Positions 9,592 to 19,670 of a stretch of DNA of 64,000 bases are shown here, piece by piece; within the stretch, counting starts at the first letter, position 1, and every line of letters begins with the position of its first letter. Source of the stretch: an uncultured Aquimarina sp. (GTDB lineage Bacteria; Bacteroidota; Bacteroidia; Flavobacteriales; Flavobacteriaceae); NCBI GenBank assembly GCA_947496555.1, contig CANMDH010000007.1, positions 81,111-145,110 of the forward strand, given 5' to 3'. The notes beneath the pieces were generated by a model. That model saw only the letters and a program-made list of their open reading frames with translations, did no database searches and was not told the DNA's origin. The position numbers and the translations under genes were made by a program.

Positions 9592-10392
9592 TTACCAACT
9601 CCCTCCGGCACCGCCGCCACCGAAGCCACCGCCTCCAAAGCCACCACCAAAACCTCCGCTGGATCCACCTCCAAAGCTTCCACCGCCATAACTTCCGCGC
9701 CCCATATTGCTTAAGATTATAACATCAAGTAGACTACCTCCTCGTGATCTATTTCCACGATTTCCTCTGCCATCATTGCCATGATTGCTTTTAGAAAATG
9801 CCTTGATAATAATAATGAAGAAGATAAGTAACAGTACCAACTGCCCAATGGGAATATCTTTTTTGTCTTTCTTAGACCCTTCAAACGTACCATCTAATAC
9901 TTGAAAAATAGCCGTGGTTCCTTTATCTAATCCAGCGTAAAAGCTTCCTTTTTTAAATTCTGGGGTAATGATTTGATCTACAATAGTTTTTGAAACAAAA
10001 TCAGTTAGTTTTTCTTCAACTCCATAACCTGTAGCGATCCATATTTTACGATCATTTTTGGCTACCAGAATAAAAACTCCGTTATCTTCCTTTTTTTGGC
10101 CGATACCCCATTCATGAGCCCACTCTGCAGCATATAACCCTATGTTTTCACCTTGCAAAGAATTAATGGTTGCTACTACAATTTGGGTAGAGGTAGTATC
10201 TGCGTATCTAATCAGTTTTTGTTCTAATCTTTTTGCTTCAGAATCAGAAAGTATACTAGCTTCATCATAGACAGCAGTCTCCAATTTTGGTTTGGAAGGA
10301 ATAGCTCGTTGTGCAAAAATTGGAGATGTAGAGAAAAAAAACATTCCCAACACAAAGAATAAAGAAGCTATATGCTGTGGTATATTTTTCAT
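9592..10392 (-). CDS. TPM domain protein with glycine-rich tail (YgcG family)
   Basis: A 266-aa membrane-anchored protein. It has a signal peptide (1-28, ending IFAQ), a periplasmic TPM domain (about 38-165, with YADTTSTQIVVATINSLQG and WIATGYGVEEKLTD), a transmembrane helix (about 185-200, LVLLLIFFIIIIKAF), and a tail made almost wholly of Gly/Ser/Phe repeats (GGGSFGGGSSGGFGGGFGG). This is the standard YgcG layout. It is the last gene of a LemA-TPM-TPM set with single-base spacing. The set is often proposed to act in envelope or redox-linked repair, but its biochemical role is not established. Confidence 0.85.
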   Translation of the reverse strand: MKNIPQHIASLFFVLGMFFFSTSPIFAQRAIPSKPKLETAVYDEASILSDSEAKRLEQKLIRYADTTSTQIVVATINSLQGENIGLYAAEWAHEWGIGQKKEDNGVFILVAKNDRKIWIATGYGVEEKLTDFVSKTIVDQIITPEFKKGSFYAGLDKGTTAIFQVLDGTFEGSKKDKKDIPIGQLVLLLIFFIIIIKAFSKSNHGNDGRGNRGNRSRGGSLLDVIILSNMGRGSYGGGSFGGGSSGGFGGGFGGGGFGGGGAGGSW

Positions 10393-10830
10393 TTATCCTT
10401 TCGAGATTTCGTCTGATAATTCGTTTGATCCCCTATGATCCCATGGGAAATACTTCTGTAGTTGTTCTCCTGCCATAAGTACACCATCAATCAATCCTTG
10501 CGTAAAATCACCTTTTTTAAACTGGTTAAGAATTACATCTTTGGTACTTTCCCAAAAATCATCGGCAACTACCTCGTTAATACCTTTGTCTCCATAAATA
10601 GCATATCTGTGATCTTCTACAGCCACATAGATCAATACACCGTTACGTTGTATCGTATTGTCCATTTTCAGGAAATGAAAAACTTCTCGGGTGCGATCCA
10701 GCACATCCAGATCGGTGTGTTTTTCGATATGAACACGAATCTCTCCCGAGGTGGTGTTCTCGGCACGTCGTATAGCAGCAACGATTTGCTGCTCTTGTTC
10801 CTGGGTAAGAAAGTCTTCAACTTCTGACAT
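10393..10830 (-). CDS. TPM domain protein, soluble
   Basis: A 145-aa TPM domain without signal peptide (EDFLTQEQEQQIVAAIRRAE, then GEIRVHIEK and YAIYGDKGINEVV). Its ATG overlaps the lemA stop codon and its stop directly abuts the next TPM gene, so translation is coupled. It probably works with LemA and the membrane TPM protein at the cytoplasmic membrane. No catalytic residues can be assigned. Confidence 0.85.
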   Translation of the reverse strand: MSEVEDFLTQEQEQQIVAAIRRAENTTSGEIRVHIEKHTDLDVLDRTREVFHFLKMDNTIQRNGVLIYVAVEDHRYAIYGDKGINEVVADDFWESTKDVILNQFKKGDFTQGLIDGVLMAGEQLQKYFPWDHRGSNELSDEISKG

Positions 10831-11432
10831 TACTTAAAATCAAAATCTACATCTGGAGCTTTTTCAGCACCTTCATCGGCTTTAAATCTTGCCATTTCAT
10901 CAAAACTTCCAAACATTCCAAGAATGAGGTTGTTAGGGAATACTTTTATGTACTTGTTGTATTGTCCGACCGTTTCGTTGTAACGATTTCGTTCAACATT
11001 AATTCTGTTTTCTGTGCCTTCAAGTTGTGTTTGTAGATTAAGAAAGTTCTGGTTAGCTTTTAAATCAGGATATCGTTCTACAGTTACCAATAATCTGGAT
11101 AAAGCAGATGATAATCCACTTTGCGCCTGTTGAAATTGTGCCATTTGATCTGCAGTGATATTACTAGGGTCAATATTTACTGATGTAGCTTTGGATCTAG
11201 CTTCGATTACTTCTTTTAGCGTAGAACGCTCAAAATCAGCTGCACCTTGAACGGTTTTTACCAGATTTCCGATAAGATCGCCTCGTCTTTGGTATGCACT
11301 TTCTACATTAGACCAGGCAGTTTTGGCATCTTCTTGTAGTGTTATAGCATTATTGTATCTGCCAGCAAATAAACTGTATAAAATACCAATTATAACAATA
11401 AGAACAATTATAGGAATTAAAATCTTTTTCAT
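10830..11432 (-). CDS. lemA: LemA family protein
   Basis: A 200-aa LemA protein with one N-terminal membrane helix (ILIPIIVLIVIIGILYSLF) followed by long helices. Family landmarks are NNAITLQEDAKTAWSNVESAYQRR, RGDLIGNLVKTVQGAADFE and RYNETVGQYNKYIKVFPNN. It is the first gene of the LemA-TPM-TPM operon. The function is unknown beyond a structural four-helix bundle at the membrane. Confidence 0.93.
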   Translation of the reverse strand: MKKILIPIIVLIVIIGILYSLFAGRYNNAITLQEDAKTAWSNVESAYQRRGDLIGNLVKTVQGAADFERSTLKEVIEARSKATSVNIDPSNITADQMAQFQQAQSGLSSALSRLLVTVERYPDLKANQNFLNLQTQLEGTENRINVERNRYNETVGQYNKYIKVFPNNLILGMFGSFDEMARFKADEGAEKAPDVDFDFK

Positions 11433-11527
11433 TTAATATGTGGTTGTTTTCAGATTATTCTATTTGATTAGTCTACAATTATTGAATTTTGTTTCAAATT
11501 GTGAAGTGAAATTTTAAGAAAAAAAGG

Positions 11528-11857
11528 TTACAGCTGTTCCTTAATCTTAAGCAACTGCCCTTTTATAGATTCTAGCTTACGTATGATATCAAAACTATCC
11601 AGCGCTTCTTGTTTTTGTTCTTTAAGTCGAATTTTGGCACCTTCGAGAGTAAATCCACGTTCTTTTACCAAATGGTAGATCAATTCTAGGTTTTTGATAT
11701 CCTCTGGAGTGAATTTTCGATTGCCTTTGGCATTTTTCTTTGGTTTTAGGATGTCGAACTCCTTTTCCCAGAAGCGAATCAATGAAGTGTTTACATCAAA
11801 AGCTTCTGCTACTTCGCCAATGCCATAGTACATTTTTTTTGGTAAGTCTACATACAT
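11528..11857 (-). CDS. MerR family transcriptional regulator
   Basis: A 109-aa protein with a MerR-type winged helix: YYGIGEVAEAFDVNTSLIRFWEKEF is the helix-turn-helix and NRKFTPEDIKNLELIYHLV is the wing region. The short C-terminal coiled coil has no Cys-rich effector site, so metal sensing is unlikely. It starts 6 bases after the CapA-like gene on the same strand and sits between the envelope genes M23/CapA and the LemA operon. The target is unknown. Confidence 0.85.
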   Translation of the reverse strand: MYVDLPKKMYYGIGEVAEAFDVNTSLIRFWEKEFDILKPKKNAKGNRKFTPEDIKNLELIYHLVKERGFTLEGAKIRLKEQKQEALDSFDIIRKLESIKGQLLKIKEQL

Positions 11858-11863
11858 AGATAG

Positions 11864-12970
11864 TTACTGTTTTTGTTGTGTAAAACTTCCATCTTCTTCA
11901 AAAATAAGCTTGCTCTCAGGGAAATCTTCATCGGTTAATTTTTTGATTTCCTTTAGGGCTCTTTTTTTCTCATCTATAAAAGGGTATACTTCGTCTGTCT
12001 GTTTAGCAGAATGAAGTTTACCTTGTGTAAAATTCCCTTCAAGATCAATGTTTATTTCGGCAATCGGAGCATACCCTTTAATTCCGTCTAAGTTAAATCT
12101 TGAATAGGTGCAAAAGTTACCTAGACTATAGGCGATAAATTTGTTTTTATATACTTCAAAAGCTCTGGAAACATGAGGTCCATGACCAAGTACCATATCG
12201 GCACCTGCATCAATCATGGTGTGTGCAAAAAGATATACATTACCACGATCTTCACCATAAAATCGTTCTGTTTTTCTGGTTACGTGTGTATGTTTAAGGC
12301 CTTCGGCCCCTCCATGAAAAGAAACAATCACAATATCTGCTTTTTCTTTAAGTTCGGCTACAATCTTTTTTGCATTGGTTAAGTTATGAATTTTTATGCA
12401 ATCTTTATTGGGTGCAAATGCACAAAATCCATATTTGACTCCGTCTTTTTCAAAAATAGTCGAAGGCTGTGCAAATATTCCTGCATAGGCAATGTTGTGT
12501 TTTTCTAAGGTTTTAGAGGTGTTTTTAATCCCGATTTCACCAAAATCACCAATATGATTATTGGCAATACTCATTACATCAAAACCAGTTTCTTCGAGAT
12601 ACTTCCCGTATAATTCTGGAGATCTAAAGGAATAACATTTTGATGGATCAGAGCATCTTTTTGCATTTTCGCCTTCATCGGTAAGCGTACCTTCAAGGTT
12701 GCCAAATAGGATATCTGCTTGGGTTAAAACACTATTTACATCATCAAAAGGGCCTTTCCCCGAAGGAGGAAGATAACTATCATTAGGAAAATTAGTTCCC
12801 ATCATGATATCCCCAACGGCCATGATTTTGATCTGAGTGGGTTTTGAAAGCTTTTCTTGAACATCCTGTACAGCAACGTACATAGAATCAATTACCTCTT
12901 TTGAATATTTTTGGGCCTGTATGGTAGCACTGAAACCAAAAATGATAACAAGAAGAAGGATTTTACGCAT
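11864..12970 (-). CDS. CapA family protein (calcineurin-like phosphoesterase fold)
   Basis: A 368-aa exported protein with signal peptide (1-19). It carries the PGA_cap/CapA fold: AVGDIMMGTNFP, LFGNLEGTLTDEG, MSIANNHIGDFGE, VSFHGGAEG and LGHGPHVSRAFE hold the predicted metal ligands. The family is named for poly-gamma-glutamate capsule synthesis, but flavobacterial members are rarely next to capB/C and none are here. It follows the M23 peptidase gene by 6 bases, which suggests a role in envelope metabolism. Confidence 0.85.
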   Translation of the reverse strand: MRKILLLVIIFGFSATIQAQKYSKEVIDSMYVAVQDVQEKLSKPTQIKIMAVGDIMMGTNFPNDSYLPPSGKGPFDDVNSVLTQADILFGNLEGTLTDEGENAKRCSDPSKCYSFRSPELYGKYLEETGFDVMSIANNHIGDFGEIGIKNTSKTLEKHNIAYAGIFAQPSTIFEKDGVKYGFCAFAPNKDCIKIHNLTNAKKIVAELKEKADIVIVSFHGGAEGLKHTHVTRKTERFYGEDRGNVYLFAHTMIDAGADMVLGHGPHVSRAFEVYKNKFIAYSLGNFCTYSRFNLDGIKGYAPIAEINIDLEGNFTQGKLHSAKQTDEVYPFIDEKKRALKEIKKLTDEDFPESKLIFEEDGSFTQQKQ

Positions 12971-12976
12971 CGGTAA

Positions 12977-13954
12977 TTAATCTAAAGATTCGTTGATAAG
13001 ATTAGAAGCTTTAAGCATTTTATCAAACTCTTCGGGAGTTAAACTTCCGTAGTAAAAATTCCTTGGATTAATTTTTTTACCATCTTTAAAAATTTCATAA
13101 TGAAGGTGAGGCGCTACAGATCGACCGGTACTACCTACGTATCCTATAATGTCTCCACGTTTTACTTTTTGACCTTTCTTAACTTTGTACTTACTTAGGT
13201 GGGCGTATAAGCTTACATAATTAAAACCGTGATCGATACGAATGTGCCTTCCGTATCCAGTAGAATTAGCATCGGCTCGTGTTACCACACCATTTCCTGA
13301 TGCATAAACAGGTGTTCCGGTTGCTGCAGAAAAATCCATCCCATAATGAAATTTTCTAGCTTTAGTAAACGGGTCACTTCTCCAGCCGTATCCAGAGGCC
13401 ATCCTCCTTAGGTCAGAATTTTGTATCGGTTGAATGGCAGGAATAGTAGCCAATAATTCTTCTTTCTGTTCTGCCAAATCAGCAATCTCATCAAGAGATT
13501 TTGATTGTACAACTATTTGTTTGGTAAGCTTATCTATTCGTTCACTACTCTCAATAATCATTTTTGAGTTGTCGAAACCTTCTAGGTTTCTGTAACGATT
13601 CACTCCACCAAATCCTGCATTTCGTAATTCTTCAGGTATTGGATTTGCTCCAAAATAGAGGCGATATATATTATCATCACGTTCGGCAATTTCTTGTAGA
13701 ATATTTTCGTCACGTTCTAATCTTTTGTTCATTAGATCGTATTGCAATTGCATATTTTCAAGCTCTCTTCGATATGTTTTTTCCTTTGGGGTCTCTAATT
13801 CAGGGATATTTAAATAAATAAGAAGAAGAATGAAACCGGCCAAAAACGCACCAATAACTCCCAATGCTACGATACCAAATTTACGCCCTTTCTTTTGCTC
13901 TATTCTGCGATAAGAAAGCGTGTCACTATCATAGTAATATTTAACCTTTGACAT
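12977..13954 (-). CDS. M23 family metallopeptidase (LytM-type) with membrane anchor and coiled coil
   Basis: A 325-aa protein: N-terminal membrane helix (about 28-50), coiled coil (about 55-180), then an M23 domain. The zinc motif parts are visible as HYGMDFSAATGTPVYAS, YGRHIRIDHG and the HLHYEIFKDG signature (HxH). It should cut or regulate cutting of peptidoglycan peptide bridges. It is first in a minus-strand block ahead of the CapA-like gene and is divergent from alaS. Confidence 0.9.
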   Translation of the reverse strand: MSKVKYYYDSDTLSYRRIEQKKGRKFGIVALGVIGAFLAGFILLLIYLNIPELETPKEKTYRRELENMQLQYDLMNKRLERDENILQEIAERDDNIYRLYFGANPIPEELRNAGFGGVNRYRNLEGFDNSKMIIESSERIDKLTKQIVVQSKSLDEIADLAEQKEELLATIPAIQPIQNSDLRRMASGYGWRSDPFTKARKFHYGMDFSAATGTPVYASGNGVVTRADANSTGYGRHIRIDHGFNYVSLYAHLSKYKVKKGQKVKRGDIIGYVGSTGRSVAPHLHYEIFKDGKKINPRNFYYGSLTPEEFDKMLKASNLINESLD

Positions 13955-13976
13955 AATCTAAAATATGCTATTTTTG
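13947..13976 (+). promoter_or_regulatory. Candidate alaS promoter
   Basis: TTTG at 13947-13950 and TATTTTTG at 13969-13976 are separated by 18 bases, close to the Bacteroidota -33/-7 pattern. It lies about 180 bases before the alaS start and partly inside the 5' end of the divergent M23 gene. Confidence 0.4.
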
Positions 13977-14153
13977 CAGGATATCAACCAAAAAAGTCTT
14001 GTTTTACATCAAGACCAGGCAACAAATATAGTAAAATGTTGCAAAGTGTAGAAAAAACTGACAAATATTGAAGAAATATCTGTAAGTTATTTTGAATGTA
14101 TGATGTTGATTGTTAGTTTAATATGTAATTTTTTTTGAATAAATAATAAGCTT

Positions 14154-16787
14154 GTGAAATCCCAAGAAATCAGAAATCAATTTTTAGAGTTTTTCGAATC
14201 CAAAAAACATCAAATCGTTGCATCAGCACCAATGGTAATTAAAGATGATCCTACATTGATGTTTACCAATGCAGGGATGAACCAGTTCAAAGAGTTCTTT
14301 TTGGGTAATGGTACTCCAAAAAGCAATCGCATATCAGATACTCAAAAATGTTTACGAGTAAGCGGTAAACATAATGACCTTGAAGAGGTTGGTATGGATA
14401 CCTATCACCATACCATGTTTGAAATGCTTGGAAACTGGAGTTTTGGTGATTACTTCAAAAAAGAAGCAATTCAATGGGCTTGGGAACTCCTTACTGATGT
14501 ATATGGCATTAATAAGGACATTCTATACGTGTCGGTTTTTGAAGGAGCCAAGGATGAAAACCTGGAGATGGACCAGGAGGCGTATGATTTATGGAAAGAA
14601 ATTGTGCCCGAGGACCGAATTATCATGGGTAATAAGGCGGATAATTTTTGGGAAATGGGAGATCAGGGACCTTGTGGGCCATGTTCCGAAATTCATGTCG
14701 ATATTCGTTCTGAGGAAGAAAAGGCAAAAACTCCTGGTCGAGACCTGGTCAATGCCGATCATCCTCAGGTGGTCGAGATCTGGAACCTCGTTTTTATGCA
14801 ATATAACCGAAAAGCGAATGGTTCTCTTGAGAAGTTACCTGCGCAGCATGTGGATACCGGTATGGGGTTTGAACGTTTGTGTATGGTATTGCAAGGTGTA
14901 AAATCAAATTATGATACCGATGTATTTACTCCGCTAATTCGAGAAATCGAAACGATTACCAATTCTACATATGATAAAGACAGCTTGCCAACCGATAATG
15001 ATGGTAAAGTAAGTGTAGCTATTCGCGTTATTGCGGATCATATAAGAGCGGTTTCTTTTTCAATTGCCGATGGTCAGTTGCCAAGCAATACAGGCGCGGG
15101 ATATGTGATCAGAAGAATTCTACGAAGAGCAATACGATATGGGTTTACTTTTTTGAATACCAAAGAACCTTTTATCTATAAGCTTGTCGTTACATTGGTT
15201 AAGCAAATGGGTAGTGCATTTCCAGAACTGAAAGCACAAAAAAACTTGATTGTAAATGTAATCAAAGAAGAAGAACAATCCTTTTTAAGAACATTAGATC
15301 AGGGACTGGCTCTTTTGGATACCGTTATCAAAAATACCAAAGGTAAAGTAGTTTCAGGTGAGAAGGCATTTGAGTTATATGATACTTATGGATTCCCAAT
15401 CGATCTTACAGCTTTGATCTTAAGTGAGCAAGGATATGAATTGGATGAAAAAGGGTTTGAGGTTGAACTTCAAAAACAAAAAGAAAGGTCCAGAGCGGCT
15501 TCTCAAGTTTCAACAGGTGATTGGAACGAGTTGACAAAAGATATTTCTAAAGGATTTATTGGATATGATAACCTTTCTGCAGATGTTAAAATAACGCGAT
15601 ACCGAAAAGTTAGTAGTAAAAAAGAAGGCGAATTATACCAGTTGGTTTTTAATAAAACACCCTTTTATCCAGAAGGAGGAGGTCAAGTAGGCGATAAAGG
15701 ATATCTTGAAGCTTCCAATGGAGATGTGGTGTATATTGTTGATACCAAAAAAGAAAATAACTTAATTGTTCATTTTTCGAAAACTCTTCCTAAAAAGATA
15801 GAAGGACAGCTTAAAGCAGTGGTAGATGGTAAACAACGTGCCAGAACCGCTTCAAACCACACGGCTACTCACTTATTACATCAGGCACTTCGGTCTATTT
15901 TAGGGACGCATGTAGAGCAAAAAGGATCTATGGTGCATAGTGGGAATTTGAGATTCGATTTTTCGCATTTTGCAAAGGTTACTGCCGAAGAATTAAGAGC
16001 GGTTGAGGATTTTGTAAATGCAAGAGTTCGAGAAAACCTTCCTTTGGAAGAGCGTAATGGAATTTCATATGATCAGGCGATTGCCGATGGGGCTATTGCA
16101 CTTTTTGGTGAAAAATATGGAGACTCTGTTAGAGCCATACGATTTGGTGAATCCATGGAATTGTGCGGAGGAACCCATGTACCGAATACACAGGATATCT
16201 GGCATTTCAAAATCACATCAGAAAGTGCAATTGCTGCTGGAGTCAGGCGTATTGAAGCCATTACAAGCGATGCGGCAAAAGAGTATTTTACAACGCAGTC
16301 TGAAGCTTTTAATGAAGTGAAATCAATCCTTAAGAACGTAAAAGATCCCGTAAAAGCAATAACGTCTTTGCAGGAAGAAAATGCAAATCTTAAAAAACAA
16401 ATAGAAGCACTTCTTAAGGCCAAAGCCAAAAACCTGAAAGGTGATCTTAAATCTGAATTTGAAGAAATTGCAGGGATTAACTTTTTGGCAAAGAAAGTAG
16501 ATCTTGATGCATCCGGAATTAAAGATTTGTGTTTCGAGTTAGGAGGTGAAGTTGAAAATATCGTAGTGGTATTTGGAGCCGAACAAAATGGAAAAGCACT
16601 ATTGTCTTGTTATGTGTCTAAAAATTTGGTTGCCGAAAAAGAACTGAACGCAGGTCAAATAGTTCGTGAACTCGGTAAGTATATCCAAGGGGGTGGTGGC
16701 GGACAACCATTTTTTGCTACCGCAGGAGGTAAAAATCCAGCAGGTATTGAAGAGGCATTACAGAATGCAAAACAGTATTTGAAATAA
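14154..16787 (+). CDS. alaS: Alanine--tRNA ligase
   Basis: An 877-aa class II synthetase of normal length. The catalytic core covers about 1-460 ([30 protein letters not shown]), the editing domain has the zinc motif [11 protein letters not shown] with CGGTHV, and the C-terminal DHHA1 part ends [19 protein letters not shown]. The start is a GTG (GTGAAATCC), since no in-frame ATG lies nearer and the protein begins with the usual [14 protein letters not shown] sequence. It charges tRNA-Ala. Confidence 0.97.
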   Translation: MKSQEIRNQFLEFFESKKHQIVASAPMVIKDDPTLMFTNAGMNQFKEFFLGNGTPKSNRISDTQKCLRVSGKHNDLEEVGMDTYHHTMFEMLGNWSFGDYFKKEAIQWAWELLTDVYGINKDILYVSVFEGAKDENLEMDQEAYDLWKEIVPEDRIIMGNKADNFWEMGDQGPCGPCSEIHVDIRSEEEKAKTPGRDLVNADHPQVVEIWNLVFMQYNRKANGSLEKLPAQHVDTGMGFERLCMVLQGVKSNYDTDVFTPLIREIETITNSTYDKDSLPTDNDGKVSVAIRVIADHIRAVSFSIADGQLPSNTGAGYVIRRILRRAIRYGFTFLNTKEPFIYKLVVTLVKQMGSAFPELKAQKNLIVNVIKEEEQSFLRTLDQGLALLDTVIKNTKGKVVSGEKAFELYDTYGFPIDLTALILSEQGYELDEKGFEVELQKQKERSRAASQVSTGDWNELTKDISKGFIGYDNLSADVKITRYRKVSSKKEGELYQLVFNKTPFYPEGGGQVGDKGYLEASNGDVVYIVDTKKENNLIVHFSKTLPKKIEGQLKAVVDGKQRARTASNHTATHLLHQALRSILGTHVEQKGSMVHSGNLRFDFSHFAKVTAEELRAVEDFVNARVRENLPLEERNGISYDQAIADGAIALFGEKYGDSVRAIRFGESMELCGGTHVPNTQDIWHFKITSESAIAAGVRRIEAITSDAAKEYFTTQSEAFNEVKSILKNVKDPVKAITSLQEENANLKKQIEALLKAKAKNLKGDLKSEFEEIAGINFLAKKVDLDASGIKDLCFELGGEVENIVVVFGAEQNGKALLSCYVSKNLVAEKELNAGQIVRELGKYIQGGGGGQPFFATAGGKNPAGIEEALQNAKQYLK

Positions 16788-16804
16788 TATCATAATTAAA
16801 AAGC

Positions 16805-16842
16805 TCCCTCTCTCCCTTTGGGGTGGGGGTTGGGGTGAGGGG
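16805..16842. repeat. C/G-run palindromic repeat (CCCTCTCTCCC / GGGTGAGGGG type)
   Basis: A pyrimidine-rich arm (CTCCCTCTCTCCCTTT) is followed by a purine-rich arm (GGGGTGGGGGTTGGGGTGAG) and forms a hairpin in an AT-rich genome. It fills most of the gap between alaS and the next start codon. Related elements are at 35751-35791 and 36948-36975. Confidence 0.6.
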
Positions 16843-16845
16843 CCT

Positions 16846-17793
16846 ATGAACTTACAAACCAAAATACCGCTATCTTCTCAAGAACCCAAAATTAACTATG
16901 ATTCAGAAATAGTAATGTTGGGGTCTTGTTTCGTGGAAAATATTGGTGAAAAGTTCGAGTACTATAAGTTTAAAAACAATATAAATCCATTTGGAATTTT
17001 ATTTCACCCAAAAGCTATTGAAACATTCCTATGGATGACAAGTCAGGATGAAAAATACACCGAAACAGACGTGTTTTATCATAATGAGCACTGGCATTGC
17101 TTTGATGCGCATTCTTCTTTAAGCAATGCAGATAAAGACATATTGGTTTCAGATTTAAATAAAGGATTATCAAATGCAAGGAAAAAAATCACGGCTGCTA
17201 CTCATATTTTTATTACACTAGGTACATCCTGGGTATATCGCCTTAAATCTTTGGATATGGTAGTAGCTAATTGTCATAAAATTCCACAGCAAGAATTTGA
17301 TAAGCAATTATTATCAGTTGAAGAGGTTACGCAGTGCCTTCAAAATTGTATCCATCTTATACGGAGTCTTAATACATCTGCTAAAATTGTATTTACTATC
17401 TCTCCGGTACGACATGCTAAAGATGGTTTTGTTGAGAATACTAGAAGTAAATCCCATCTTATTACTGCAGTTCATGAAGTTTTAGATCGTGATCAGAATG
17501 TTGGTTATTTTCCTTCGTATGAATTAATGATGGATGAGCTTAGAGATTATCGCTTTTACACTACAGATATGCTTCATCCAAGTGAACTTGCCATTCAATA
17601 TATTTGGGAACGGTTTTCTGAGATTTGGATTTCAGAAAAAACAAAAACAACAATGAAACAGGTAGAAGAGGTACAAAAAGGACTAATTCATAGACCGTTT
17701 AATCCAAACAGTAAACAGCACACTGCTTTTCTTCAGAAATTAAGTTCTAAAAAGAATCAATTACAAAAAGAATATCCTTTTATGAGCTTCTAA
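16846..17793 (+). CDS. GSCFA domain protein
   Basis: A 315-aa protein with the family name motif almost intact (MLGSCFVENIGEKFEYYKFKN). Further landmarks are NPFGILFHP, HIFITLGTSWVYR and FTISPVRHAKDGFVENTRSK, consistent with an SGNH/GDSL-like hydrolase fold; the late YTTDMLHPS would supply the His. No signal peptide is seen. The substrate is unknown. Its start codon follows directly after a G-rich palindrome, so translation may be affected by that hairpin. Confidence 0.85.
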   Translation: MNLQTKIPLSSQEPKINYDSEIVMLGSCFVENIGEKFEYYKFKNNINPFGILFHPKAIETFLWMTSQDEKYTETDVFYHNEHWHCFDAHSSLSNADKDILVSDLNKGLSNARKKITAATHIFITLGTSWVYRLKSLDMVVANCHKIPQQEFDKQLLSVEEVTQCLQNCIHLIRSLNTSAKIVFTISPVRHAKDGFVENTRSKSHLITAVHEVLDRDQNVGYFPSYELMMDELRDYRFYTTDMLHPSELAIQYIWERFSEIWISEKTKTTMKQVEEVQKGLIHRPFNPNSKQHTAFLQKLSSKKNQLQKEYPFMSF

Positions 17794-17806
17794 GTAAGCT
17801 GGGATT

Positions 17807-19567
17807 CTAAACCGAGGTAAAATTTGCATCAATTATTATTAAACCGCTGATTATTAAATGTTTAATTTCGGGTCTGTCGTTTTTAATATTTTCCAAGTGG
17901 TTTAGTATTTGTTCGGCAAATGTAGCGTCACGATCATACACCAATTCATAAATTTCAATCGGTAATAACCAATCGTTTGAGTGATCGGTCATCAGAATAT
18001 CAAAAACCGCTTCAAGAGAAAATTTGGTATTTTTTCCTTCTCGTATATTTCTTACAGATTGGTATAAAGAATGTAACTCTAGCTCTTTATCAGAATACGT
18101 GCGTTTTGAAGTAACAGAAGAAGGGTTGTGAGTTACCAGGTCAAATGAATAATCGTCTGCAGGACCCGAAAATGCAGAAACAATTTCTTTACCTACAGCA
18201 AAGTCAAAAGTACCCCATTCCGGTTTAAAAAGATATTCGTCTTTATATTTTATAGTACATTCGCTAAACTGAATTAAAATCAGTTCGCCTTGAATGTTAC
18301 GCATGCCAGTGATATTATTTCCTGCTACGGTAATTCCGCTTTCAAATTCAAATTCTATGTACTCCCCATCATAAAAATTATATGCTTTTAGGTCACGAGG
18401 CGACATGTTTTCTATGGCCAGGTTAATTCCTTTCAGTTTTCCTAAAGGAGATCTAAATCCGTTTGGATGCGCATCAATACCGTGGCCTATAAGTTCTTTT
18501 TCTCTGAAAGAAAGAGCCGTTGACCCCGAAGTTTCAAAATAAATAACTTCGTTATCTTCATTTTTTATCATTCTGGTAAAAACTCCAGAAATTTGTAGAC
18601 CTGTACTTAGTTCTATTGTTCCAAGGTTTTCAGATTCAATTAATTTTGCAAGTCCTTTGTGTCCGCCTTTTCGCAGGGCCATGGTGTCGGCAAATTCTTC
18701 GAGAACCTGGCATAAATATGCAAAATCTGGTGTAACAAATAATTGAGGTTGTGGTTTTGTAATATCAAAATCCTGAAATGCTGCATCTGGAGAATATGGC
18801 AGTTTTTTAACTTGATCGGTCATACACCATTCGCTTTCCCCAATAGATGAGAGTAATCCTGCACCGTAAATTTTTGGATCTTCTACGGTTCCAATGAGTC
18901 CATATTCTACAGTCCACCAATGTAAATTACGAATTAGTGCCATTTCTGAAGGTTCATCCTTTTGGTTTTGAAGTTCCTCAATCCTTTTTTGGGCATCTTC
19001 AATATCTTTAGGATCGGTATCATGCGCTTCTTTCATGATTGAAAGGGTCCTTACAGCTTCATACATATCATAATCTTTTTTAGAAGAAATGGCTTTACAG
19101 CCAATTTTTCCAAAACGGCGCAAATACTCAGCATAATCAGGATTGGCGATAATGGGAGCGTGACCAGCTGCTTCATGAATAATATCAGGAGCCGGTGTAT
19201 ATTCAATATTTTCTAATTGTCGTATATCTGAAGCAATGACCAAAATATTATACGCCTGAAACTCCATAAAAGCATTGGGCGGAATAAAACCATCAACGGC
19301 AACAGCTGCCCATCCAATTTCTTTTAAAATTCTATTCATCCCATACATACTGGGGATGCTATCAATAGAAATTCCGGTTTTTTCTAGTCCTTTTAGATAA
19401 GAATTATGCGCAACTTTCGTTAATGAAGTAATGTTTTTTCTCATTACATACCTCCAGACTGCTTGATTAATAGAGGTGTATTGCTCGTAGTTTTGCGGCT
19501 TTATGAATTGTTTTAAATGCGGCGGTAATTTGTCAATTAAGGGATTAGACTCTATATTTAAAGACAT
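17807..19567 (-). CDS. Aromatic amino acid hydroxylase (phenylalanine 4-monooxygenase type), long form
   Basis: A 586-aa pterin-dependent hydroxylase. Iron ligands appear as H131 and H136 in IIHEAAGHAP and E221 in WWTVEYGLIG. The catalytic domain covers about 30-330. The remaining 250 residues (from about STALSFREKELIG) form a C-terminal extension rich in beta strands with no recognised function. Typical bacterial enzymes have about 260-300 aa in total. It would convert phenylalanine to tyrosine with tetrahydropterin and O2. It is convergent with the GSCFA gene and is not part of the phenylacetate operon. Confidence 0.85.
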   Translation of the reverse strand: MSLNIESNPLIDKLPPHLKQFIKPQNYEQYTSINQAVWRYVMRKNITSLTKVAHNSYLKGLEKTGISIDSIPSMYGMNRILKEIGWAAVAVDGFIPPNAFMEFQAYNILVIASDIRQLENIEYTPAPDIIHEAAGHAPIIANPDYAEYLRRFGKIGCKAISSKKDYDMYEAVRTLSIMKEAHDTDPKDIEDAQKRIEELQNQKDEPSEMALIRNLHWWTVEYGLIGTVEDPKIYGAGLLSSIGESEWCMTDQVKKLPYSPDAAFQDFDITKPQPQLFVTPDFAYLCQVLEEFADTMALRKGGHKGLAKLIESENLGTIELSTGLQISGVFTRMIKNEDNEVIYFETSGSTALSFREKELIGHGIDAHPNGFRSPLGKLKGINLAIENMSPRDLKAYNFYDGEYIEFEFESGITVAGNNITGMRNIQGELILIQFSECTIKYKDEYLFKPEWGTFDFAVGKEIVSAFSGPADDYSFDLVTHNPSSVTSKRTYSDKELELHSLYQSVRNIREGKNTKFSLEAVFDILMTDHSNDWLLPIEIYELVYDRDATFAEQILNHLENIKNDRPEIKHLIISGLIIIDANFTSV

Positions 19568-19670
19568 AATAAGGCCAAATTTTGGTTAAAAAATTTCAAA
19601 AAGGGAAAATTAATAGTTTTATTTCGATATTGAAGTATCTTTATTTGGTTAAATTTGATTTAGGAAAAAA

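Noticed and set aside
11864-12970. Capsule (poly-gamma-glutamate) locus
   Set aside because: Only the CapA-like phosphoesterase-fold gene is present; there is no CapB/CapC ligase.
9035-14000. RiPP biosynthetic cluster around the precursor
   Set aside because: Neighbouring genes are Der, TPM, LemA, MerR, CapA and M23 proteins; none is a RiPP-modifying enzyme or transporter.
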